Origin: Pseudomonas putida
Lineage (GTDB): Bacteria; Pseudomonadota; Gammaproteobacteria; Pseudomonadales; Pseudomonadaceae
Direction of reading: 5' to 3'
Assembly: GCF_004357765.1 (NCBI RefSeq)
Contig: NZ_SMTE01000003.1
Location: 62,001 to 126,000, forward strand
Length of the DNA stretch: 64,000 nucleotides
The position numbers and the translations under genes are program-made. The notes below the pieces were generated by a model, which ran no database searches, was not told the origin of the DNA, and worked only from the letters and a program-made list of their open reading frames with translations. Shown here one piece after another: positions 28,633 through 39,302 of the stretch; positions within the stretch are counted from its first letter, which is position 1, and every line of letters begins with the position of its first letter.

Positions 28633-29475
28633 ATGAACAAGCAGAACTGGATGGGCGCCCTGCCTGCACTGGGTCGCCTACGCATCGATCAGTTGGTCCT
28701 TCCGGGCAGCCACGACTCCGGCATGGATAAACAGGCAGACAATATCGTCCCGCCGCAGGAAGTCACCCAGGACGTCTCCTGCATCGAGCAGATCCGCGGT
28801 GGCATCCGCGTGCTCGATCTGCGCGTGCGGGCCAACCGCGAATACCCACCCGCCTCGCCCTACAGATACAAGCTCTACCACATGAGCACATCCGGCCGCA
28901 CCGTCCTGGGTGACGTGCTACTGGAGCTGCAGCGCTTCTATGACGAACCTGACCATGCGCGGGAAATCGTCATTCTCGACTTCCATCAATTCGACAATTT
29001 CAGCCCCCAGGAACATCACTGGTTGCTTGAGTTGGTGGAAAGGCATCTGGGGCAGCGCATCATCCCCTGGGCGCTGCGCCGCCTGACCTTGGACCAACTG
29101 TGGCATGACCACCCCGGCAAAACCGTGGTGGTGGCGTACAACAACGCAGCGCGGGGCCAACACTGGGATGGGGTGAGACAAAACTGGATCGGAGAGGACA
29201 CGCCGTCCACCGAGGCGCTGAAGGCCTTCATGGACACGCTGGCCGGCAGCTACAAACCAGACTACGTCCTGCGGTCCATCCAGTGCGCCAAGTACAACAG
29301 GATCGTCTTCACCCCGGACGATTTCTCCGACAAGATCGATGAGTGGTTCGCATCAGTGGATCTGCAGAGCTACATCCAGGGCTTTCACATCATCAATACC
29401 GACTGGTCGCTGCGCAGCCGGATCGTCGACAATTGCATCCACGCCTGCCACGTCAGGTCGCTGAGCATTCCTTGA
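28633..29475 (+). CDS. Phosphatidylinositol-specific phospholipase C-like phosphodiesterase
   Basis: A 280-residue PI-PLC X-domain protein. The first catalytic His is in VLPGSHDSGMDKQ (residue 29 region), the Asp/Arg segment is GGIRVLDLRVRANREY, and the second His follows in YKLYHMSTSG near residue 84. DFHQFDNFSPQEHHWLLELV and FHIINTDWSLR complete the TIM-barrel. No signal peptide is evident, so it may be cytoplasmic or exported by another route. ATG 28633 is preferred over the TTG twelve bases upstream. It follows cyaA in the same direction by 78 bases. The natural substrate is unknown. Confidence 0.82.
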   Translation: MNKQNWMGALPALGRLRIDQLVLPGSHDSGMDKQADNIVPPQEVTQDVSCIEQIRGGIRVLDLRVRANREYPPASPYRYKLYHMSTSGRTVLGDVLLELQRFYDEPDHAREIVILDFHQFDNFSPQEHHWLLELVERHLGQRIIPWALRRLTLDQLWHDHPGKTVVVAYNNAARGQHWDGVRQNWIGEDTPSTEALKAFMDTLAGSYKPDYVLRSIQCAKYNRIVFTPDDFSDKIDEWFASVDLQSYIQGFHIINTDWSLRSRIVDNCIHACHVRSLSIP

Positions 29476-29490
29476 GCACCGTGCGGGCGG

Positions 29491-29901
29491 TCAGAGATCG
29501 AAATCGCCCGCCGCTTCTGGCTGGTACTCCACCTCGAGCAACTTCAGCTTCAAGGTCTTGCCCCCAGGCGCCGGCCAGTCGATCTGCTCGCCCACCGACA
29601 GGCCTAGCAGCGCGCAGCCGATCGGCGCCAGGATCGAGACCTTGCCGTCGCCGCCGGCATCCTTCGGATACACCAGGGTCAGGTGGTAGTCCTTGCCACT
29701 GGCTTCTTCGCGGCAGTGCACCCGGGAGTTCATGGTCACCACACCCGCCGGTACTTCCTCATGGCCGACCACCTGCTCGGCGCGGTCCAGCTCCTCCTGC
29801 AAGGCGAGCACGCCCGGCGTCGATTCGTCGAGACTGTCGATCAGGCGCTCCAGACGCTGCACGTCCAAGCGGGTGAGGATGAGGGAAGGCTTGGTGCTCA
29901 T
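29491..29901 (-). CDS. rnk: Nucleoside diphosphate kinase regulator Rnk
   Basis: A 136-residue Rnk protein of the GreA/GreB C-terminal-like family. The N-terminal coiled coil (LDVQRLERLIDSLDESTPGV) is short. The C-terminal FKBP-like domain has VTMNSRVHCREEASGKDYHL, GKVSILAPIGCALLGLSVGE and IDWPAPGGKTLKLKLLEV. Rnk binds RNA polymerase and affects NDP kinase and alginate levels in pseudomonads. The start at ATG 29901 gives the family N-terminus STKPSLILTRLD. It converges on the PI-PLC-like gene. Confidence 0.92.
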   Translation of the reverse strand: MSTKPSLILTRLDVQRLERLIDSLDESTPGVLALQEELDRAEQVVGHEEVPAGVVTMNSRVHCREEASGKDYHLTLVYPKDAGGDGKVSILAPIGCALLGLSVGEQIDWPAPGGKTLKLKLLEVEYQPEAAGDFDL

Positions 29902-29943
29902 GATCCTGTCAGGCTCCTTCGAAAGGTTTTCTATGGGCAGATA

Positions 29944-29972
29944 AAGCAAAACCCCGCCCAAGGGCGGGGTTT
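29944..29972 (-). terminator. Intrinsic terminator of the cyaY-DUF1289 unit
   Basis: ACCCCGCCC-TT-GGGCGGGGT followed on the minus strand by TTTGCTTTAT. It lies downstream of the DUF1289 gene and just upstream of rnk, so rnk needs its own promoter in the remaining space. Confidence 0.88.
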
Positions 29973-30044
29973 GTGAATGCTTTTGGCGTCACCGACGCAT
30001 AACCCGACACTAACACAGCCAGGCAAATACTCAAGCCTGTGCCG

Positions 30045-30263
30045 TCAACCAGATGCCTTGTCGCGCAATGCCCGAGCCTCGGCGCAGATCTGCCGGCGGC
30101 GCTGGTCGTCCGCCGAGCGCCACTCGCGAATGTGCTCGACGTGGCGGTGGCAACCGGTGCAGACCCGCTGCTCGTCCAGCCGGCAGACACTGATGCACGG
30201 CGACGGCACTGCCGGGCTGACGTTGCTGTAAAGCGGCTTGGGTGGCCGCGCCTGGGTGCTCAT
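30045..30263 (-). CDS. DUF1289 family protein
   Basis: A 72-residue cysteine-containing protein of the DUF1289 family. The signature is SPCISVCRLDEQRVCTGCHR (residues 22-41) with four Cys that could bind a metal, followed by the helical HIREWRSADDQRRRQICAEA. ATG 30263 begins one base after the cyaY stop, so it is probably co-translated with cyaY. Function is unknown; a metal-binding role is suggested by the Cys pattern and the frataxin neighbour. Confidence 0.85.
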   Translation of the reverse strand: MSTQARPPKPLYSNVSPAVPSPCISVCRLDEQRVCTGCHRHVEHIREWRSADDQRRRQICAEARALRDKASG

Positions 30264-30264
30264 G

Positions 30265-30597
30265 TCAGATCTCGTCGAAGTCCAGCTTCTCGCCGGCCCG
30301 CTCCCAGACGATCCGCTCGAGCATCTCGCCGAGCAGTTCCTCGCTTTTCTCGCAGACCCACTTGCCGCTTTCTTCGTCGTAATCGAAGTGGAAGCCACCG
30401 GAGCGGTCGGCCAACCACAGCTGACGCAGGGGTTCCTGGCGGCTGAAGATCAGCTGAGCGCCGTTATCGAACTTGACGGTCAGGACACCGGCGGAGTTCT
30501 CCATGTCCAGGTCCAGGTCGCTTTCGTCGAACAGGTCTTCCAGTGCCTGCTGGGTAGCGTCGACCAAGTCATGAAAACGCGCTTCGCTCAAACTCAT
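30265..30597 (-). CDS. cyaY: Frataxin-like iron donor CyaY
   Basis: A 110-residue frataxin homologue. The acidic helix SLSEARFHDLVDATQQALED is followed by LFDESDLDLDMENSAGVLTV, where the acidic ridge binds iron, and by the sheet segments NGAQLIFSRQEPLRQLWLAD and SGGFHFDYDEESGKWVCEKS. CyaY supplies or regulates iron for IscS-IscU cluster assembly. The cyaY-lppL-lysA neighbourhood is conserved in gammaproteobacteria. It is divergent from lppL. Confidence 0.95.
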   Translation of the reverse strand: MSLSEARFHDLVDATQQALEDLFDESDLDLDMENSAGVLTVKFDNGAQLIFSRQEPLRQLWLADRSGGFHFDYDEESGKWVCEKSEELLGEMLERIVWERAGEKLDFDEI

Positions 30598-30674
30598 TGC
30601 AAGAACCTCGATATTGACTGCGTGACTGGCAAGCCGGGCAAGATACGGGCGCAAGGCACCCGCCGCAAGCCGCG

Positions 30675-30737
30675 AGCTACAAGCGGCTAGAAAAAGCCCA
30701 GCGTACACCGCTCAGCTTTTGCTTGCCGCTTGTAGCT
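30675..30737. repeat. Inverted repeat of a second short repeat family
   Basis: AGCTACAAGCGGC (30675-30687) is repeated inverted as GCCGCTTGTAGCT (30725-30737), with T/A-rich sequence between. Similar 'agcttcaagctgc'-type palindromes occur in other Pseudomonas intergenic regions and differ from the main REP family. It sits between the divergent cyaY and lppL genes. Confidence 0.6.
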
Positions 30738-30849
30738 TGCAACTTGCGCTCCCGGCTACCCCGCCCGACGGACCGGCTCTTGCGTAGGCAATCCGCCGGT
30801 CGCTCGGTATACTCGGGCGCAATACTGCTTATTTCAAAGGATTTCACCA

Positions 30850-31071
30850 ATGAAGCGCCTGATTTCCTCCTTCGCGGCGCTGGTCGCTGTTGCCTGCCTC
30901 GTCTCGGCCTGCGGCCAGAAAGGCCCGCTGTACCTGCCTGAAGACGGCAAGGACGGCAAAGGCAGCCATTCGTCGCACCAGCATCAGCACGCCCAACCTG
31001 TACAACAGGCCGAGCCGCAAGACCAGCAGCCTGAGCTCGATGCCGAGCCCGAGCAGTCGCCAGCGCAGTAA
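30850..31071 (+). CDS. lppL: Small lipoprotein LppL/LptM-like
   Basis: A 73-residue lipoprotein precursor. The signal peptide [20 protein letters not shown] ends at the lipobox VSAC, and the mature protein starts [10 protein letters not shown], the conserved motif of the LptM/YifL family. The rest is Gln/Glu/Pro-rich and disordered. LptM helps maturation of the LPS translocon LptDE in E. coli. The gene is directly upstream of lysA (9 bases), as in other pseudomonads. A TATACT hexamer at 30808-30813 could be its -10 box. Confidence 0.9.
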   Translation: MKRLISSFAALVAVACLVSACGQKGPLYLPEDGKDGKGSHSSHQHQHAQPVQQAEPQDQQPELDAEPEQSPAQ

Positions 31072-31080
31072 GGAAATCAG

Positions 31081-32328
31081 ATGAACGCTTTCAACTACCG
31101 CGACGGCCAACTGTTCGCGGAAGGCGTGGCCCTGTCGGCCATCGCCGAACGCTTCGGCACCCCGACCTACGTGTACTCGCGCGCACACATCGAAGCCCAG
31201 TACCGCAGCTACACCGACGCCCTGCAAGGCACCGAGCACCTGGTATGCTTCGCGGTCAAGGCCAACTCCAACCTCGGCGTGCTGAACCTGCTGGCACGCC
31301 TGGGGGCGGGCTTCGACATCGTCTCCGGCGGTGAGCTGGAGCGTGTGCTGGCCGCCGGCGGGCGTGCCGATCGCGTGGTCTTCTCCGGCGTCGGCAAGAC
31401 CCGCGAAGACATGCGCCGTGCTCTGGAAGTGGGCGTGCACTGCTTCAACGTCGAGTCCACCGACGAGCTGGAGCGCCTGCAAGTCGTGGCTGCCGAGATG
31501 GGCAAGGTCGCGCCGGTCTCGCTGCGGGTCAACCCGGACGTCGATGCAGGTACCCACCCGTACATCTCCACCGGCCTCAAGGAAAACAAGTTCGGCATCG
31601 CCATCGCCGACGCCGAGGCCATCTACGTGCGTGCCGCGCAACTGCCTAACCTGGACGTGGTCGGCGTCGACTGCCACATCGGTTCGCAGCTGACCACCGT
31701 CGCGCCGTTCCTCGATGCCCTCGACCGCCTGCTGGCCCTGGTCGACCGCCTCGCCGAATGCGGCATCCACCTGCGCCACCTGGACCTGGGCGGCGGAGTC
31801 GGCGTGCGCTACCGCGACGAAGAACCGCCCCTGGTGGCCGACTACATTCAGGCCATTCGTGAGCGCGTCGGCGAGCGCGACCTGGCCCTGGTGTTCGAGC
31901 CAGGCCGTTACATCGTGGCCAACGGCGGCGTGCTGCTGACCCGCGTGGAATACCTCAAGCACACCGAACACAAGGACTTCGCCATCGTCGATGCAGCGAT
32001 GAACGACCTGATCCGCCCGGCCCTGTACCAAGCCTGGATGGGCGTCAGCGCCGTTACCCCGCGCGAAGGTGAAGGCCGTCCCTACGACCTGGTCGGGCCG
32101 ATCTGCGAGACCGGCGACTTCCTGGCCAAGGACCGTCAACTGAACCTGGCCGAAGGCGATCTGCTGGCCGTGCAGTCCGCTGGCGCCTATGGTTTCGTCA
32201 TGAGCTCGAACTACAACACCCGTGGCCGCTGCGCCGAGGTGCTGGTCGACGGCGACCAGGCCTTCGAAGTACGCCGCCGCGAGACCATTGCCGAACTGTT
32301 CGCCGGCGAAAGCCTGCTGCCGGAGTGA
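31081..32328 (+). CDS. lysA: Diaminopimelate decarboxylase
   Basis: A 415-residue PLP-dependent decarboxylase making L-lysine from meso-diaminopimelate. The Schiff-base lysine is in [19 protein letters not shown] near residue 60. The glycine loop for PLP phosphate is in [14 protein letters not shown] near residue 235, and [20 protein letters not shown] near residue 277 follows. The catalytic Cys is in [13 protein letters not shown] near residue 342. Length is normal. It is in one operon with dapF, the preceding step of the pathway. Confidence 0.96.
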   Translation: MNAFNYRDGQLFAEGVALSAIAERFGTPTYVYSRAHIEAQYRSYTDALQGTEHLVCFAVKANSNLGVLNLLARLGAGFDIVSGGELERVLAAGGRADRVVFSGVGKTREDMRRALEVGVHCFNVESTDELERLQVVAAEMGKVAPVSLRVNPDVDAGTHPYISTGLKENKFGIAIADAEAIYVRAAQLPNLDVVGVDCHIGSQLTTVAPFLDALDRLLALVDRLAECGIHLRHLDLGGGVGVRYRDEEPPLVADYIQAIRERVGERDLALVFEPGRYIVANGGVLLTRVEYLKHTEHKDFAIVDAAMNDLIRPALYQAWMGVSAVTPREGEGRPYDLVGPICETGDFLAKDRQLNLAEGDLLAVQSAGAYGFVMSSNYNTRGRCAEVLVDGDQAFEVRRRETIAELFAGESLLPE

Positions 32329-32332
32329 ACCC

Positions 32333-33163
32333 ATGCTGCTGCGCTTTACCAAGATGCATGGGCTGGGCAACGACTTCATGGTCCTCGACCTGGTCAGCCA
32401 GCACGCGCATATCCAGCCCAAGCACGCCAAGCAATGGGGCGACCGGCATACCGGCATCGGTTTCGACCAACTGCTGATCGTCGAGGCACCGAGCAATCCG
32501 GAGGTGGACTTCCGCTACCGGATCTTCAACGCTGACGGATCCGAAGTGGAACAGTGCGGCAATGGCGCACGCTGCTTCGCCCGGTTCGTGCTCGACAAGC
32601 GCCTGACCGCGAAGAAGCGTATCCGCGTCGAAACCAAGGGCGGCATCATCGAGCTGGACGTGCAGAACGACGGCCAGGTGTGTGTCGACATGGGCCCGCC
32701 GCGCTTCGTCCCGGCCGACATCCCGTTCGTCGCCGACGCCCAGGCCACCAGTTATCCGCTGGAGGTCGACGGCCAGGTCTACCCGATCGCCGCCTTGTCC
32801 ATGGGCAACCCCCATGCGGTGCTGCGCGTCGATGACGTGCACAGCGCTCCGGTACACACCCTCGGCCCGAAAATCGAAAACCACCCACGCTTCCCACAGC
32901 GGGTGAACGCCGGTTTCCTTCAGGTCATCGACCGCCACCGCGCCAACCTGCGGGTGTGGGAGCGCGGCGCGGGTGAGACCCAGGCTTGCGGCACCGGTGC
33001 CTGCGCCGCGGCCGTGGCGGCAATCAGCCAGGGCTGGATGGATTCCCCGGTTTCCCTCGACCTGCCTGGCGGGCGCCTGAACATCGAATGGGCCGGCCCC
33101 GGCAAGCCCGTGCTGATGACCGGCCCAGCCGTGCGCGTCTACGAAGGACAGGTTCGTCTCTAA
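32333..33163 (+). CDS. dapF: Diaminopimelate epimerase
   Basis: A 276-residue epimerase interconverting LL- and meso-diaminopimelate. The two catalytic Cys residues are visible: [20 protein letters not shown] near residue 73 and [18 protein letters not shown] near residue 219. It begins [17 protein letters not shown] as in the family. ATG 32333 lies four bases after the lysA stop. The enzyme supplies lysA and peptidoglycan synthesis. Confidence 0.96.
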   Translation: MLLRFTKMHGLGNDFMVLDLVSQHAHIQPKHAKQWGDRHTGIGFDQLLIVEAPSNPEVDFRYRIFNADGSEVEQCGNGARCFARFVLDKRLTAKKRIRVETKGGIIELDVQNDGQVCVDMGPPRFVPADIPFVADAQATSYPLEVDGQVYPIAALSMGNPHAVLRVDDVHSAPVHTLGPKIENHPRFPQRVNAGFLQVIDRHRANLRVWERGAGETQACGTGACAAAVAAISQGWMDSPVSLDLPGGRLNIEWAGPGKPVLMTGPAVRVYEGQVRL

Positions 33164-33176
33164 GCGAGTATCCGCC

Positions 33177-33884
33177 ATGACCGATCAGCCAAAGGTTGTA
33201 CCGCAGACCGATGCCCTCGATGACGAGGCGGTGGTCGCCTACCTGCGCGCCCACCCGACCTTCTTCGCCGAGCACGACGAACTGCTCGTCGAACAACGCA
33301 TCCCCCACCAGCGCGGCGACAGTGTGTCGCTGGTGGAGCGCCAGCTCACGCTGCTGCGTGAGCGAAATATCGAGATGCGCCATCGTCTGTCGCAGCTGAT
33401 GGACGTGGCCCGGGACAATGACCGGCTATTCGACAAGACCCGCCGGCTGATCCTCGACCTGCTCGATGCCGCTACCTTGGAAGAAGTGGTGATGGCCGTC
33501 GAAGACAGCCTGCGCCAGGAGTTCCAGGTGCCTTTCGTCAGCCTGATCCTGTTTGGCGACAACGCGGCGCCAGTGGGTCGCTGGGTCAGCGGCGCCGAGG
33601 CGCAACAAGCCATCGGCGGGTTGCTCGGTGGCGGCAAGACGGTCAGTGGCAACCTGCGCGAGCACGAGCTGGCCTTCCTGTTCGGCGAGCAGGAGCGCCA
33701 CGAGGTCGGCTCCAGCGCCGTTGCCGCCCTGGAACACCAGGGACTGCACGGTGTGCTGGCGATCGGCAGCCGCGACCCGCAGCACTATAAGAGCAGCGTC
33801 GGTACGTTGTTCCTCGGCTACATTGCCGAAGTGCTCGGGCGTGTCGTCCCGCGGGTGACCCAGACCCTGCGCCCGGTCCGCTGA
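33177..33884 (+). CDS. DUF484 family GAF-like protein
   Basis: A 235-residue DUF484 protein. The N-terminal part [20 protein letters not shown] and [20 protein letters not shown] (coiled coil) precedes a GAF-like domain with [15 protein letters not shown] and [20 protein letters not shown]. It sits between dapF and xerC, as in most gammaproteobacteria, and its stop overlaps the xerC start. Function is unknown. The linkage suggests a role with XerC or chromosome segregation, but this is inference. Confidence 0.88.
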   Translation: MTDQPKVVPQTDALDDEAVVAYLRAHPTFFAEHDELLVEQRIPHQRGDSVSLVERQLTLLRERNIEMRHRLSQLMDVARDNDRLFDKTRRLILDLLDAATLEEVVMAVEDSLRQEFQVPFVSLILFGDNAAPVGRWVSGAEAQQAIGGLLGGGKTVSGNLREHELAFLFGEQERHEVGSSAVAALEHQGLHGVLAIGSRDPQHYKSSVGTLFLGYIAEVLGRVVPRVTQTLRPVR

Positions 33885-34783
33885 TGGAGCGCCAACTGGA
33901 CGCTTATTGCGCGCACCTGCGCAACGAGCGCCAGGTGTCCGAACACACCCTGCTGGCGTACCGACGCGACCTGACCAAAGTCATCGAATACTGTGACAGC
34001 CAGGGCATCGCCGGCTGGAGCGAGCTGCAAATCCAGCAACTGCGCCAGTTGGTCGCCCGGCAGCATCACCACGGCCAATCGCCACGCAGCCTGGCCCGCC
34101 TGCTGTCGGCGGTGCGCGGCCTGTACCGCTACCTCAATCGTGAAGGTCTCTGTCAGCACGACCCCGCTACCGGCCTGAGCGCTCCACGGGGCGAACGCAG
34201 GCTGCCCAAGGTGCTGGACACCGACCGCGCCTTGCAACTGCTCGATGGCGGCGTCGACGACGACTTCATCGCCCGTCGCGACCAGGCCATCCTCGAGCTG
34301 TTCTATTCCTCCGGCCTGCGCCTTTCCGAGCTGAACAACCTCGACATCGAGCAGCTCGACCTCACTGCCGGCCTGGTCCAGGTGCTCGGCAAAGGCGGCA
34401 AGGCTCGGGTGCTGCCGGTCGGACGCAAGGCCCGCGAGGCACTGCAGGCGTGGTTCAAGCTCCGCGGCATCGGTAGCCCGCGTGATGGCGCGGTGTTCAT
34501 CACCCGCCAGGGCAAGCGCATGAGCCCACGGGCCATCCAACTGCGGGTCAAGACCGCCGGCGAGCGGGAGCTGGGACAACACCTGCACCCGCACATGCTT
34601 CGCCACTCCTTCGCCAGCCATGTGCTGGAATCATCCCAGGACCTGCGCGCCGTGCAGGAGATGCTCGGCCATGCCGACATCGGCACCACGCAGATCTACA
34701 CCCACCTGGACTTCCAGCACCTGGCCAAGGTGTACGACAGCGCCCATCCTCGGGCCAAACGCAGCAAAGGCACAGAATCATGA
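33884..34783 (+). CDS. xerC: Tyrosine recombinase XerC
   Basis: A 299-residue tyrosine recombinase which, with XerD, resolves chromosome dimers at dif. The core-binding N-terminal domain ([20 protein letters not shown]) is followed by the catalytic domain with Arg in [17 protein letters not shown], Lys in the [12 protein letters not shown] beta-hairpin, [12 protein letters not shown] (HxxR) and His/Tyr in [19 protein letters not shown]. It is embedded in the dapF operon and followed by a HAD gene with a 4-base overlap, the conserved context of chromosomal xerC rather than of a mobile integrase. Confidence 0.95.
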   Translation: MERQLDAYCAHLRNERQVSEHTLLAYRRDLTKVIEYCDSQGIAGWSELQIQQLRQLVARQHHHGQSPRSLARLLSAVRGLYRYLNREGLCQHDPATGLSAPRGERRLPKVLDTDRALQLLDGGVDDDFIARRDQAILELFYSSGLRLSELNNLDIEQLDLTAGLVQVLGKGGKARVLPVGRKAREALQAWFKLRGIGSPRDGAVFITRQGKRMSPRAIQLRVKTAGERELGQHLHPHMLRHSFASHVLESSQDLRAVQEMLGHADIGTTQIYTHLDFQHLAKVYDSAHPRAKRSKGTES

Positions 34784-35475
34784 GCATCAAGCTGATCACC
34801 TTCGACCTCGACGACACCCTGTGGGATACCGCGCCGGTCATCGCCAGTGCCGAGGTCGTCCTGCGCGACTGGCTCGAGGCCAACGCCCCCCTACTCGGCG
34901 GCGTACCGGTCGAGCACCTGTTCGCCATCCGCGAGCGTCTGGTACAGGACGAGCCTGGCCTCAAGCATCGCATCAGCGCCCTGCGCCGACGGGTGTTGTT
35001 CCACGCCCTGGAAGAGGTCGGCTACAGCGAGAAACACGCGCAGGAGCTGGCCAACGAGGGCTTCGAAGTGTTTCTCCATGCCCGACATCAGGTCGAGGTG
35101 TTCCCTGAGGTGCAGCCAGTATTGGAGATCTTGCGCCATCGCTACACCTTGGGCGTGGTCACCAATGGCAACGCAGATGTGAGTCGCCTGGGACTGGCGG
35201 ACTATTTCAAGTTCGCCCTGTGCGCCGAAGACCTCGGCATCGGCAAGCCAGACCCGGCGCCGTTCATGGAAGCGCTCAAGCGCGGCGAGGCCGAGGCCAG
35301 CGCGGCCGTGCACATTGGCGACCACCCCGGCGACGACATCGCCGGGGCGCAGCGCGCTGGCCTGCGCGCAGTGTGGTTCAACCCCCAGGGCAAGGACTGG
35401 AACGGCGAGCAGGCCCCGGATGCCGAGATCCAAAGGCTGTCGCAATTGCCCGAGGTGATTGCGCGCTGGCGCTGA
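34780..35475 (+). CDS. HAD-superfamily hydrolase (YigB-like)
   Basis: A 231-residue haloacid dehalogenase-type phosphatase. The nucleophile motif is [13 protein letters not shown] at residues 4-16, the second motif is [15 protein letters not shown] near residue 125, and the acidic motif is [17 protein letters not shown] near residue 180. It resembles E. coli YigB, an FMN phosphatase encoded next to xerC. The substrate here is inferred from that relation. Its start overlaps the xerC stop by four bases. Confidence 0.9.
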   Translation: MSIKLITFDLDDTLWDTAPVIASAEVVLRDWLEANAPLLGGVPVEHLFAIRERLVQDEPGLKHRISALRRRVLFHALEEVGYSEKHAQELANEGFEVFLHARHQVEVFPEVQPVLEILRHRYTLGVVTNGNADVSRLGLADYFKFALCAEDLGIGKPDPAPFMEALKRGEAEASAAVHIGDHPGDDIAGAQRAGLRAVWFNPQGKDWNGEQAPDAEIQRLSQLPEVIARWR

Positions 35476-35551
35476 CAGGGGGCTGGCTGGGGGTTTGCGG
35501 TGGGGCGGCGCTCGATCTATGCACCCCCACAACACTCACCTCGAACACCCA

Positions 35552-35583
35552 CAAAAAAGCCCGCAGCGACGGCGGGCTTCTTT
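35552..35583. terminator. Bidirectional intrinsic terminator between the xerC operon and sutA
   Basis: GCCCGC (35559-35564) pairs with GCGGGC (35572-35577). A-tract AAAAAA precedes and TTCTTT follows, so both the plus-strand operon and the minus-strand sutA transcript can end here. Confidence 0.9.
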
Positions 35584-35595
35584 GCATGCCACCCC

Positions 35596-35925
35596 TCAGA
35601 TAGGGCGGCTACCGTACTTGTTGTCCGGTTTCTTGGGCGGGTCGGCGACCACGTTGGCCTCGACTTCCTGAACCTTGCCGCCACGGGCCAGGAACTCTTC
35701 CATGGCCTTGGCCAGGGCGTCACGCTCCTTCTGCTTGGCTTCCATGCTCGGCATCTCGTCTACCGAGACTGCCGCCTTGGATTTGCCCTTGGCAGCCGGA
35801 GCAGGACTGCTGTCGTCATCGCCGGCGTCTTCGACGCTGTCGTCAGCGGCGGCTTCGAGGCCTTCATCACCCTCGTCTTCGTCGCCTACTTCGAGGTCAT
35901 CATTTTCCAGATCGTCGTCGCTCAT
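35596..35925 (-). CDS. sutA: RNA polymerase-binding transcriptional regulator SutA
   Basis: A 109-residue, very acidic, largely disordered protein: an N-terminal Asp/Glu run (DDDLENDDLEVGDEDEGDEG), a central helix MEAKQKERDALAKAMEEFLA, and a conserved C-terminus GKVQEVEANVVADPPKKPDN. This matches SutA, described in P. aeruginosa as binding RNA polymerase during slow growth and raising rRNA and housekeeping expression. The position beside xerC/yigB and amtB is the same as in other pseudomonads. Confidence 0.88.
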   Translation of the reverse strand: MSDDDLENDDLEVGDEDEGDEGLEAAADDSVEDAGDDDSSPAPAAKGKSKAAVSVDEMPSMEAKQKERDALAKAMEEFLARGGKVQEVEANVVADPPKKPDNKYGSRPI

Positions 35926-36017
35926 GTTCTACCTCATGACTTGCGAAAAGCAGGTTAGTTATAGACCAGTGGTGCCGTAGACCGGCGACCACCAGTGAAA
36001 ATTCAACTGGCCGTGGG

Positions 36018-36188
36018 TTAGGCCACTGCCCTTGAGCCGCGCTCCTGGTGGGAGCTGCCGCCCTGCAGGCCCTGCTCCTGGCAGAGCCTGACGAAATCCT
36101 TGATACCTTGCTGGCCACGCGCCATTGGCAAGCCTAGCAAAGGCTGGCGAAGCGTGTGGACTGCTTCTAAAACACCTTCGGCGCGCAT
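36018..36188 (-). CDS. Doubtful small open frame in the sutA-amtB gap
   Basis: A possible 56-residue product (MRAEGVLEAVHTLRQPLLGL...) in the 428-base gap between the sutA start and the amtB stop. It has no good ribosome site and no recognisable family. Its codon use is only mildly like the neighbours. The rest of the gap holds the amtB terminator and possible sutA promoter sequence (TATAAC near 35957). I list the frame because small genes in this gap are sometimes annotated. Confidence 0.25.
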   Translation of the reverse strand: MRAEGVLEAVHTLRQPLLGLPMARGQQGIKDFVRLCQEQGLQGGSSHQERGSRAVA

Positions 36189-36310
36189 TCTAGCGCGCTT
36201 GCAGAAAAAGCAAAGCTCCATAAACGCGCCAATAGTTGTAAGTTTTCAACCTACGTCACGAACAGATGTGATCAACCGTTTGCGCGTCGGCAAAAGGCGA
36301 ATTTCAGGCA

Positions 36311-36341
36311 AAAAAATGCCCGGCGAACCGGGCAAGTTTTT
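36311..36341 (-). terminator. Intrinsic terminator of glnK-amtB
   Basis: GCCCGG-TTCG-CCGGGC followed on the minus strand by ATTTTTTTG, about 15 bases past the amtB stop. Confidence 0.9.
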
Positions 36342-36353
36342 CCAGCGTCGCAG

Positions 36354-37685
36354 TTACAGGTTGTAGCCGCGTTCGTTGTGTTGAGCCAGGTCGAGGCCGA
36401 CCGACTCTTCTTCTTCGTTGACCCGCAGGCCCATCACCACGTCCAGCACCTTGAGGATCACGTAGGTGACGATGGCGGTGTAGACCACGGTGAAGATCAC
36501 GCCCTTGGCCTGGATCCAGACCTGTGCACCGATGTCGGTGACTGCGCCGAAGCCACCCAGGGCCGGGGCTGCGAACACGCCGGTGAGGATCGCACCGATG
36601 ATGCCGCCGATGCCGTGCACGCCGAAGGCGTCCAGCGAGTCGTCATAGCCGAGCTTGCGCTTGAGGGTAGTGGCGCAGAAGTAGCAGACCACACCCGAGA
36701 CCAGGCCGATCACCAGCGCGCCCATCGGGCCGACGGTGCCGGCTGCCGGGGTGATGGCGACCAGGCCGGCGACCACTCCGGAGGCGATGCCCAGAGCGCT
36801 CGGCTTACCGTGACCGATCCACTCGGCGAACATCCAACCCAGGGCGGCGGCAGCGGTGGCGATCTGGGTGACCAGCATGGCCATGCCGGCAGTGCCGTTG
36901 GCCGCGGCGGCGGAACCGGCGTTGAAGCCGAACCAGCCGACCCACAGCATGGCGGCGCCCATCAGGGTGTAGCCCAGGTTGTGCGGCGCCATCGGGGTGG
37001 TCGGGTAGCCCTTGCGCTTGCCCAGCACCAGGCAGCAGACCAGACCCGCGATACCGGCGTTGATGTGCACCACGGTGCCGCCAGCGAAGTCCAGCACGCC
37101 CCAGTCCCACATCAGAGCACCGTCACCGCTCCAGACCATGTGTGCGATCGGCGCGTAGACCAGAGTGAACCAGATGCCCATGAACACCAGCATCGCGGAG
37201 AACTTCATGCGCTCGGCGAAAGCACCGACGATCAGCGCCGGCGTGATGATGGCGAAGGTCATCTGGAAGGTGATGAACACCGCCTCGGGGAACAGCGCGG
37301 CGGCCGAGGTCAGGCTGTCAGGCGTGACACCGCTGAGGAAGGCTTTGGAGAAGCCACCGACGAAGGAATTGAAGTTCAGCACGCCTTTTTCCATACCGGT
37401 GGTATCGAAGGCCATGCTGTAGCCGTAGACCATCCACAGGATGCTCATCAGGCCGGTAATGGCGAAGCATTGCATCATCACCGACAGTACGTTCTTGGAA
37501 CGCACCATGCCGCCGTAGAACAAGGCAAGACCGGGGATGGTCATGAACAGCACGAGCGCCGTAGAAGTCAGCATCCAGGCGGTGTCGCCGGAGTTCAGCG
37601 CTGGGGCAGCTTCCTCTGCCAGGGCGAGCCCAGGCGTTACGAGGGACAATAGGGCTCCTAGCCCTGCGATCTGACGCAGAGTCAT
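36354..37685 (-). CDS. amtB: Ammonium transporter AmtB
   Basis: A 443-residue Amt protein with a cleavable signal peptide (residues 1-23, GLGALLSLVTPGLALAEE) and eleven membrane helices. Family marks include DTAWMLTSTALVLFMTIPGL, FYGGMVRSKNVLSVMMQC (phenylalanine gate region), DFAGGTVVHINAGIAGL with the first pore His and AFGVHGIGGIIGAILTG with the second. The cytosolic tail has GLRVNEEEESVGLDLAQHNE. It transports ammonium and is blocked by GlnK binding. It lies 47 bases after glnK in the same unit. Confidence 0.96.
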   Translation of the reverse strand: MTLRQIAGLGALLSLVTPGLALAEEAAPALNSGDTAWMLTSTALVLFMTIPGLALFYGGMVRSKNVLSVMMQCFAITGLMSILWMVYGYSMAFDTTGMEKGVLNFNSFVGGFSKAFLSGVTPDSLTSAAALFPEAVFITFQMTFAIITPALIVGAFAERMKFSAMLVFMGIWFTLVYAPIAHMVWSGDGALMWDWGVLDFAGGTVVHINAGIAGLVCCLVLGKRKGYPTTPMAPHNLGYTLMGAAMLWVGWFGFNAGSAAAANGTAGMAMLVTQIATAAAALGWMFAEWIGHGKPSALGIASGVVAGLVAITPAAGTVGPMGALVIGLVSGVVCYFCATTLKRKLGYDDSLDAFGVHGIGGIIGAILTGVFAAPALGGFGAVTDIGAQVWIQAKGVIFTVVYTAIVTYVILKVLDVVMGLRVNEEEESVGLDLAQHNERGYNL

Positions 37686-37732
37686 GTTGTTTTCTCCTGG
37701 GGCGTTGGGTTTGGTGAGGCTTTGGTTGTCGC

Positions 37733-39293
<1,561 letters not shown>

Positions 39294-39302
<9 letters not shown>

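Noticed and set aside
33884-34783. The tyrosine recombinase as integrase of a mobile element
   Set aside because: It lies in the conserved dapF-DUF484-xerC-HAD operon and is the chromosomal XerC. It is not linked to the comM island.
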